Shown here piece after piece: positions 1 to 5,161 of a DNA stretch of 5,161 bases. The stretch lies in the NCBI GenBank assembly GCA_030592025.1, contig JAUUZX010000170.1, positions 1-5,161 of the forward strand. Direction: 5' to 3'. Position 1 is the stretch's first letter. Each line of letters opens with the position of its first letter. A program made the translations under genes and the position numbers. This stretch comes from a bacterium (GTDB lineage Bacteria; Krumholzibacteriota; Krumholzibacteria; LZORAL124-64-63). The notes beneath the pieces were generated by a model that was given only the letters and a program-made list of their open reading frames with translations, was not told where the DNA came from and did not search any database.

Positions 1-554
1 ACCGGCTTCTGGGTCATGGTGCTGACAAATTCGGCGTAGATAACCCGCACCTCGTCGAAGGTGCTGTCGACAAAAGCGCCCACTGCCGCGTTACCGACCA
101 GATTGCCACGCTCGCTGTTGGCCTCACCACCGAAGTCGGCGTGGCTGGCGAACACTGTGTAGCCGCGCTTGCCGAAAAACTCGGCAACCTTGCGGCCCAC
201 GGCATAGATCTGGGTCGTGACACCCTCGGCAACCGACGCGTCGACGGTCTTCTGCGCCAGCTTCAGCACGTTCATGTTGTAGGAACCGCACAACCCCTTG
301 TCCGAGGCGATAACTACATACAACCGGCTCTTGACCGGACGCGTTTCGAACAGCGGGTGAGCGATCTCGGCCTTGCCCGCCAATTCCTGCATCAACTCGG
401 TGAGCTTCTGCGAGTAGGGGCGTGCGGCGAGCATCTTGCCCTGGGAACGCTGCAGCTTGGCCGCCGCGACCATCTTCATGGCCTTGGTGATCTGCTGCGT
501 GTTCTTGACCGAGCGGATCCGCTTGTTGAGTAGTTTGACCCCGGCTCCTGCCAC
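1..554 (-). CDS. atpG: ATP synthase F1 gamma subunit, partial (3' end outside window)
   Basis: Gamma is the central rotor shaft of F1; it turns inside the alpha3beta3 ring and couples c-ring rotation to ATP synthesis on the cytoplasmic side of the membrane. Translation from the GTG at 554 gives 184 codons before the window edge, against about 285-290 residues for the family, so roughly the last 100 residues are missing. The N-terminal coiled-coil helix is clear (KRIRSVKNTQQITKAMKMVA, about residues 11-30), followed by AAKLQRSQ and the family motif SDKGLCGSYN at 84-93. No ATG lies near the expected start. The GTG is preceded by GAGG seven bases upstream and gives the usual N-terminus, so it is the preferred start. 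It begins 35 bases after the atpA stop. Codons are slightly richer in A/T endings than those of atpA. The identification is secure. Confidence 0.96.
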   Translation of the reverse strand, partial: MAGAGVKLLNKRIRSVKNTQQITKAMKMVAAAKLQRSQGKMLAARPYSQKLTELMQELAGKAEIAHPLFETRPVKSRLYVVIASDKGLCGSYNMNVLKLAQKTVDASVAEGVTTQIYAVGRKVAEFFGKRGYTVFASHADFGGEANSERGNLVGNAAVGAFVDSTFDEVRVIYAEFVSTMTQKP

Positions 555-561
555 GGATCTA

Positions 562-565
562 CCTC
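562..565 (-). promoter_or_regulatory. Ribosome binding site of atpG (supports GTG start)
   Basis: GAGG on the minus strand, seven bases before the GTG at 554, in the 35-base atpA-atpG spacer. It decides the choice of the non-ATG start, because no ATG is available before the conserved N-terminal helix. Confidence 0.6.
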
Positions 566-589
566 ACTTCTTTCTTGGTCGATTCTGTC

Positions 590-2095
<1,506 letters not shown>

Positions 2096-2101
2096 GGCTA
2101 T

Positions 2102-2107
2102 CTCCTC
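2102..2107 (-). promoter_or_regulatory. Ribosome binding site of atpA (supports TTG start)
   Basis: GAGGAG on the minus strand, six bases before the TTG at 2095. It is the strongest purine-rich Shine-Dalgarno in the atpH-atpA spacer. Its position favours the 501-residue form of alpha over a 509-residue form starting at 2119, one base from the atpH stop. Confidence 0.75.
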
Positions 2108-2119
2108 GTTACAAGTCAA

Positions 2120-2668
2120 CTAGCGCAGGGGGGCCTTCTCCAACGTCTTGCGCAGCAGGTCGAGGTTCGTGCGGACGGTGCCGTCGAGGACGTTGTCCCC
2201 CATGGTCACCTTCACGCCCCCGAGCACCGCAGGATCCACGCGTTTCTCCAGGATGATCGTCTTGCCGGTCTGGGCGGCCAGCTTCGCTTTCAGCTGGTCG
2301 GCCAGGTCGTCGGCCAGGTTGACCGCCGTGGTCACCTGGGCCCGCACGATACCGCGCTCGGCCTCAACCAGGGCAGCGAACTCTTCGCCGATGTCCCGGA
2401 AGTTCTCGATGCGGTTCTTGTCGATGAGCAGGTAGACGAAGTGCAGCAGGACCGGCTCGATGTGCTCACCGAACACGGTCTTGATGAGGTCCTTCTTCTC
2501 CTGGGTAGCCACCTGGGGGCTTTCCATGAAGATGCCCAGGTCGCGGTTGCCGGCGACGAGGGCGAGAATGGCGGCGTAGGACTCGGCCACGCCGTCGACG
2601 ACACCGATCTCATGGGCCGATGCGAAGAGGGCCCCGGCGTACCGGGTGGCGACCTTCAGATCACGCAT
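2120..2668 (-). CDS. atpH: ATP synthase F1 delta subunit (OSCP homologue)
   Basis: Delta sits on top of F1 and ties the N-terminal tips of alpha to the subunit b stalk, holding the stator still. The 182-residue product fits the family size (about 177-180). The N-terminal helical domain begins RDLKVATRYAGALFASA, with the usual A-RYA-ALF pattern near residues 6-16. The C-terminal domain shows VDPAVLGGVKV at 144-154 and LDGTVRTNLDLLRKTL at 161-176, the family signature. The start chosen is ATG at 2668, which gives the normal N-terminus; a GTG at 2740 in the same frame would add 24 unrelated residues encoded inside atpF. The first eight bases overlap the end of atpF. The Shine-Dalgarno candidate is weak and close (AGGG two bases away), so translational coupling to atpF is likely, as an inference. 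Confidence 0.95.
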   Translation of the reverse strand: MRDLKVATRYAGALFASAHEIGVVDGVAESYAAILALVAGNRDLGIFMESPQVATQEKKDLIKTVFGEHIEPVLLHFVYLLIDKNRIENFRDIGEEFAALVEAERGIVRAQVTTAVNLADDLADQLKAKLAAQTGKTIILEKRVDPAVLGGVKVTMGDNVLDGTVRTNLDLLRKTLEKAPLR

Positions 2669-3161
2669 CGCCCTGGACCCCGATCTCGTTGATGTAGTCC
2701 TGGATGAGCTTGCGGTGCAGGTCGTCGTCCAGGCGCACACTGATGACCTTCTCGGCCGCGCCGATGGCCATGGCCACCACGTCGTCGCGCAGCTCGATCT
2801 GGGCCTTCTGGGTCTCCAGGACCAGGTCCTGCTCGGCCTTCTCGGCCCGGGCCACGGCCACGGTGTTGGCCTTGGTCACGATGCCGTCGGCCAGGCCCTC
2901 GCCGCGCCTGACGGCCTCCTGGACCTTCTCGCGCTCGATGACCTTGATGTCCTGCAGCTTGAGCTCGAAATCACCCTTGAGCTGCTCGGCGTCGGAGAGG
3001 TTCTTCTCGGCGACGGCGTAGTCCTTGGCGATCGTGTCCCGACGCTCATCGAGCAGGTTCAGGATCGGTCCCCAGGCGAACTTGGCCAGCACGAACACGA
3101 AGAGGAGAAACCCCACAGCCGTGGTCAGCAGGTTGGTGATGTTCGGCGTCACGAATTCCAT
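2661..3161 (-). CDS. atpF: ATP synthase Fo subunit b (stator stalk)
   Basis: Subunit b forms the peripheral stalk that links subunit a in the membrane to delta and alpha. The product has 166 residues, near the usual 156-170. A single membrane helix lies at about 9-29 (LLTTAVGFLLFVFVLAKFAW), followed by the family hallmark FAWGPILNLLDERRDTI at 28-44, and then a long charged alpha-helical region rich in Ala, Glu, Lys and Asp (about 45-160), as expected for the dimeric coiled-coil stalk. The ATG at 3161 has AAGGGA seven bases upstream. The gene ends inside atpH with an eight-base overlap. Only one b gene is seen between atpE and atpH, so there is no b/b-prime pair here; b is presumably a homodimer. 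The 138-base spacer before it is structured. Confidence 0.95.
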   Translation of the reverse strand: MEFVTPNITNLLTTAVGFLLFVFVLAKFAWGPILNLLDERRDTIAKDYAVAEKNLSDAEQLKGDFELKLQDIKVIEREKVQEAVRRGEGLADGIVTKANTVAVARAEKAEQDLVLETQKAQIELRDDVVAMAIGAAEKVISVRLDDDLHRKLIQDYINEIGVQGDA

Positions 3162-3204
3162 GATGGGTTCCCTTCAGTCAGCATCACCCGCAGCGATGAT
3201 GGCG

Positions 3205-3231
3205 GCGAGGGGGGCCAACGGCCTCCCCCGC
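3205..3231 (-). promoter_or_regulatory. Predicted RNA hairpin in the atpE-atpF spacer
   Basis: On the transcript a GC-rich inverted repeat can fold into an 11-bp stem with one internal C-A mismatch and one G-U pair: arms 3225-3231 with 3205-3211 and 3220-3223 with 3213-3216, loop of three bases at 3217-3219. No run of U follows, so it is not a standard intrinsic terminator. It lies between the c gene and the b gene and may slow 3'-to-5' RNA decay or set relative expression; that role is inference. Confidence 0.55.
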
Positions 3232-3270
3232 GCTACCAGCGCACGCGTCGGGTCGTCTTGCCCAACTAAC

Positions 3271-3311
3271 TAACCGACCTTTATCTAACCGACCTTTATC
3301 TAACCGACCTT
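3271..3311 (-). repeat. 15-bp tandem repeat spanning the atpE stop codon (2.7 copies)
   Basis: On the minus strand the unit AAGGTCGGTTAGATA occurs twice exactly and then a third time for its first 11-12 bases. The first copy (3297-3311) begins with the last codons of atpE, AAG GTC GGT TAG. Because 15 bases is five codons, each later copy repeats Lys-Val-Gly-stop in frame, giving three in-frame TAG stops. On the plus strand the units read TAACCGACCTTTATC at 3271-3285 and 3286-3300, then a partial copy at 3301-3311. It looks like local slippage or unequal duplication of the gene end. Confidence 0.93.
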
Positions 3312-3524
3312 GCCCATCAGCAGGATGGTGGCGACCAGGGCGTAGATCGTCAGGGCCTCGATGAAGGCGCAACCGATGATCATGGCCGTCTGGATCTGGC
3401 CAATGGCCTCAGGCTGACGACCCATGGCGTTCATGCCGCCCTCGATGGCGCGACCGAGTCCCAGGCCGGAGCCGATGGCGGCCATGCCGAGACCGAGAGG
3501 GAGAGCTAATCCGAGCAGATCCAT
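3300..3524 (-). CDS. atpE: ATP synthase Fo subunit c (proteolipid, rotor ring)
   Basis: Subunit c forms the membrane ring that carries protons and drives rotation. The 74-residue product is a two-helix hairpin: helix 1 (about 3-33) carries the Gly repeat G18-S-G20-L-G22-L-G24, the polar loop is GRQPEA at 35-40, and helix 2 (about 44-70) contains CAFIEALTIYALV with E56 as the ion-carrying carboxylate. By alignment to the Ilyobacter-type Na+ site, the ligands Gln32, Ser66 and Thr67 are replaced by L23, A57 and L58, so protons rather than Na+ are inferred. The ATG at 3524 has AAGGAG six bases upstream, the best ribosome binding site in the operon, fitting the need for many c copies per complex. 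Structured spacers lie on both sides, and the end of the gene is tandemly triplicated. Confidence 0.97.
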   Translation of the reverse strand: MDLLGLALPLGLGMAAIGSGLGLGRAIEGGMNAMGRQPEAIGQIQTAMIIGCAFIEALTIYALVATILLMGKVG

Positions 3525-3530
3525 GGTTCA

Positions 3531-3536
3531 CTCCTT
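3531..3536 (-). promoter_or_regulatory. Strong ribosome binding site of atpE
   Basis: AAGGAG on the minus strand, six bases before the atpE ATG at 3524. It is close to consensus and stronger than those of the neighbouring genes, which agrees with higher translation of the c subunit. Confidence 0.8.
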
Positions 3537-3561
3537 GACGCGTGCGTGCGTGTCAGGTTTG

Positions 3562-3619
3562 CAGGGCCGGGCCCCGCCGTTTGCCGGGCCTCGTGCCCGG
3601 TTCCATGCCCTTGCGGGCA
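3562..3619 (-). promoter_or_regulatory. Cluster of three predicted RNA hairpins in the atpB-atpE spacer
   Basis: The 101-base spacer can fold, in transcript order, into: UGCCC-GCAA-GGGCA (3606-3619, five-bp stem with a GNRA-type tetraloop); CCGGGC-ACGAG-GCCCGG (3584-3600, perfect six-bp stem); and CGGGGC-CCG-GCCCUG (3562-3576, six pairs with one G-U). GCCCGG occurs in both the second and third hairpins (3584-3589 and 3567-3572), so the CCGGGC arm at 3595-3600 could choose between two partners. No U-tract follows any stem, so these are not typical terminators. A processing, mRNA-stability or translation role upstream of atpE is inference. Confidence 0.55.
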
Positions 3620-3625
3620 AATTAT

Positions 3626-4660
3626 CTAGTGGCCGTGCGCCTCTTCGGCGTGCCCATGAGGCAGCCACAGGGCGATGTAGACCGTCGACAGCAGGGTGAA
3701 GACCAGCGCCTGGATGGTGCTGGACAACAACCCGAGGAAGTAGAACGGGAACTGCAGGGGCAGCCCCGGGATGAGTTCCATGCCGCCACTCAGGGAGTAG
3801 CTGATGCCGGCGCCCAGGAGCACCATCGTCGCCACGAGGGTGTCCTCGCCGAAGATGTTGCCGAAGAGGCGCAACGACAGGCTGAGCGGCTTGATGAGCT
3901 CGCCGATGACGTGCAGCGGGAAGAAGAGCGGCGTCAGGCACCAGTCGAGGGTGGTGTGGGGCGAGCCGGCCAGGTGATGGAGCCAGCCGCCGATGCCGTT
4001 CTCCTTGAGCGCGATGAACTGCACGTACAGGAAAGTTAGTCCCCCCAAGGCAAACGTGGTGTTGGCAAAGCTGCTGGTAGCTGCATGCCCCAGGGGGACA
4101 ATCCCAAAGAGATTGTTCACGAGGATGAAGATGAACAGGGAGCCCAGGTACGGCGTGTAGCGCCGGGCGGTGGACCCGATGATCGTCTCGAAGAGAGAGT
4201 AGAGACCGCCGAAGATCATCTCGACGGCCATCTGCAGACGGCCGGGCTTGCGCGCGTCGAGCTGCTTCGACAGGAAGACGAAGAGGAGCGCGATGGCCAG
4301 GGCCATGGTGAGGGAGAAGATGGGGTCGACGTGTTCGTCGAGGAACGTGACGACGCCTGCGGGGACCCAGCTCCAGCCCTTGATGAAGGTCAGGGCGTTG
4401 GGGAGGTGGGGCATGGTGCCGTGGTCGGCGGCGTGGTCGTCACCGTGGGCCGTTTCGGCGTGGGGGTCGTCGTGGGTCGCCGGGGTGGCGTGGTGCGCGT
4501 CGGCGGGTTGCTCGGTGGCGTGGCTGGTGGTGCCGTGGTCCTGAGCCAGAGCGGCCGGGGCGTTGAGGGCGATGACGAGCAAAAGAGCGGCGCCCAGGCC
4601 GAGGGCCAGGAGGGCGAGACGGGGCCTATCCAGTCGGCGAGTCGTCGTCTGAGAGCGCAT
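3626..4660 (-). CDS. atpB: ATP synthase Fo subunit a, with signal peptide and His-rich extension
   Basis: Subunit a is the stator proton channel beside the c-ring. The 344-residue product is longer than E. coli's 271. Residues 1-39 look like a signal peptide: basic start, hydrophobic LALLALGLGAALLLVIAL, then APAALA before Gln40. Residues 41-86 hold ten His and seven Asp. The channel core follows, with membrane helices near 111-134, 168-190, 200-218, 242-283 and 304-333. LSLRLFGNIFGED at 261-273 contains R264, equivalent to the essential E. coli Arg210, and IQALVFTLLSTVYIA at 316-330 contains Q317, equivalent to Gln252. The protein ends HGHAEEAHGH. The ATG at 4660 has AGGA five bases upstream and lies inside the atpI-like gene; a later start would lose the signal peptide. 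The core assignment is certain; the extension's function is unknown. Confidence 0.96.
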   Translation of the reverse strand: MRSQTTTRRLDRPRLALLALGLGAALLLVIALNAPAALAQDHGTTSHATEQPADAHHATPATHDDPHAETAHGDDHAADHGTMPHLPNALTFIKGWSWVPAGVVTFLDEHVDPIFSLTMALAIALLFVFLSKQLDARKPGRLQMAVEMIFGGLYSLFETIIGSTARRYTPYLGSLFIFILVNNLFGIVPLGHAATSSFANTTFALGGLTFLYVQFIALKENGIGGWLHHLAGSPHTTLDWCLTPLFFPLHVIGELIKPLSLSLRLFGNIFGEDTLVATMVLLGAGISYSLSGGMELIPGLPLQFPFYFLGLLSSTIQALVFTLLSTVYIALWLPHGHAEEAHGH

Positions 4661-5048
4661 CGTCTTCCTGTCGGGGGACGCTTGGGGGGCGTTGCGAACT
4701 CGAAGTCACGCTGACGACCACCAGGACCACCATCATCAGGGTGAAGCCCACGGCGTGGCTCAATGGTGGGAACGGGCGAGAAAATAGCACCCATACAGCC
4801 AACCCGTAAACCACCAATTTGACCGTAGCCCAGAGCAGGACTCCTCGATCGTCGCGGGGCTGGCCCGGAGGGCGGATGCCGGCGCGGAGGAGGCCTTCCA
4901 GAGCACGGAGTCCGATGACGGCCCAGAGGGCGGTCAGGAAAACGCCGAGGGCGAAGTCGAAGGATATCGTGCGCCAGGTTATGAGGGACACGGCTGCGGC
5001 GACAAAGATAGTCGTGAATCGGGTGGGGGCAAGGGGGGAATGGGGCAT
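4626..5048 (-). CDS. atpI: Probable ATP synthase subunit I (AtpI-like small membrane protein)
   Basis: The product has 140 residues, close to AtpI proteins (about 100-130). Four hydrophobic segments are visible at about 11-26, 32-50, 69-89 and 97-116, with a short basic loop between the first and second pairs and an acidic hydrophilic tail (EDDALSDDD) at 128-136. AtpI is not part of the finished enzyme; in characterised systems it is linked to c-ring assembly or Mg2+ handling. Sequence conservation in this family is low, so the call rests mainly on size, topology and position directly before atpB. The ATG at 5048 follows a poor Shine-Dalgarno (GGAG eleven bases upstream), and an in-frame stop at 5070-5072 leaves no longer form starting upstream of it. 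The 3' end overlaps atpB by 35 bases in another frame, suggesting coupled translation. It could instead be an unrelated small membrane protein. Confidence 0.68.
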   Translation of the reverse strand: MPHSPLAPTRFTTIFVAAAVSLITWRTISFDFALGVFLTALWAVIGLRALEGLLRAGIRPPGQPRDDRGVLLWATVKLVVYGLAVWVLFSRPFPPLSHAVGFTLMMVVLVVVSVTSSSQRPPSVPRQEDDALSDDDSPTG

Positions 5049-5104
5049 TTTTTGGGTGGCTCCGGGACTTCACTACGAGAGGGGCGTATTCGTTCTAGAA
5101 CTCC

Positions 5105-5133
5105 ATAGTCTACTCTTGCGGCGCAGTTTTCAA
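5105..5133 (-). promoter_or_regulatory. Possible sigma70-like promoter for the atp operon
   Basis: In the gene-free leader 5049-5161, the minus strand has TTGAAA (5128-5133) and, 17 bases on, GACTAT (5105-5110), or TAGACT with a 15-base spacer. The -35 box is good and the -10 box is poor (three to four of six matches). This is the more AT-rich part of an otherwise GC-rich window and lies about 55-85 bases before the atpI-like start. Nothing else is recognised in the leader. Confidence 0.3.
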
Positions 5134-5161
5134 CATATTCGCGAACGGCCTGAGGACGCGG

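Noticed and set aside
1..554. Foreign origin of atpG, from slightly more A/T-ending codons
   Set aside because: By hand count about one in six codons ends in A/T, a mild difference from atpA; gene order, spacing and ribosome binding site are normal, so transfer is not supported.
2096..2119. N-terminal extension of alpha from an in-frame TTG at 2119
   Set aside because: The extra residues are encoded by the atpH-atpA spacer including the GAGGAG binding site. The shorter product already begins with the standard [10 protein letters not shown].
2669..2740. N-terminal extension of delta from a GTG at 2740
   Set aside because: It would be read through coding sequence of atpF and adds a Ser/Thr/Arg-rich stretch unlike any delta N-terminus; ATG at 2668 gives the normal start.
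3300..3524. Na+-specific c-ring
   Set aside because: The residues matching the Na+ ligands Gln32, Ser66 and Thr67 are Leu23, Ala57 and Leu58. Only the Glu and a Tyr are shared, and these also occur in proton-type rings.
3562..3619. Intrinsic terminator after atpB
   Set aside because: The stems are GC-rich but no U-rich tract follows, and atpE with a strong binding site comes next in the same operon.
4619..4660. Twin-arginine (Tat) signal at the start of subunit a
   Set aside because: The TRRLDR stretch lacks the hydrophobic residue expected after RRx. Subunit a is a multi-pass membrane protein, so Sec/SRP/YidC insertion is more plausible.

Overview
The window holds most of one operon for an F-type (F1Fo) ATP synthase, read entirely on the minus strand. 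In transcription order, from high to low coordinates, it carries a small membrane protein resembling ATP synthase subunit I (atpI), then atpB (subunit a), atpE (c), atpF (b), atpH (delta), atpA (alpha) and the first two thirds of atpG (gamma), which runs off the left edge. This is the classical bacterial order I-B-E-F-H-A-G. The beta (atpD) and epsilon (atpC) genes are not in the window; whether they follow atpG or lie elsewhere cannot be seen.

The DNA is GC-rich with mostly G/C-ending codons. Subunit a has a cleavable-looking signal peptide, and alpha and gamma start at TTG and GTG. The rotor Glu, the subunit a arginine and the subunit b membrane anchor are of ordinary H+-translocating F-ATPase type. 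I infer a Gram-negative, respiring, high-GC bacterium. The subunit a extension recalls the FCB or candidate-phylum lineages more than enteric proteobacteria, but this placement is weak.

Layout: 5049-5161 is a leader with no gene and a possible promoter. 4626-5048 is the atpI-like gene, overlapping atpB (3626-4660) by 35 bases. 3525-3625 is a 101-base spacer with three predicted RNA hairpins. 3300-3524 is atpE. 3162-3299 is a 138-base spacer with a tandem 15-bp repeat that copies the atpE stop region and with one strong hairpin. 2661-3161 (atpF), 2120-2668 (atpH), 590-2095 (atpA) and 1-554 (atpG) are tightly packed. The Fo genes a, c and b make the membrane proton channel, rotor and stator stalk; delta, alpha and gamma are F1 parts. 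AtpI-like proteins are thought to help c-ring assembly.

No unknown multi-gene system is visible. The least ordinary features are the structured spacers on both sides of atpE, the triplicated atpE stop region, the His/Asp-rich periplasmic segment of subunit a, and a Gln-to-Gly change in the alpha P-loop.
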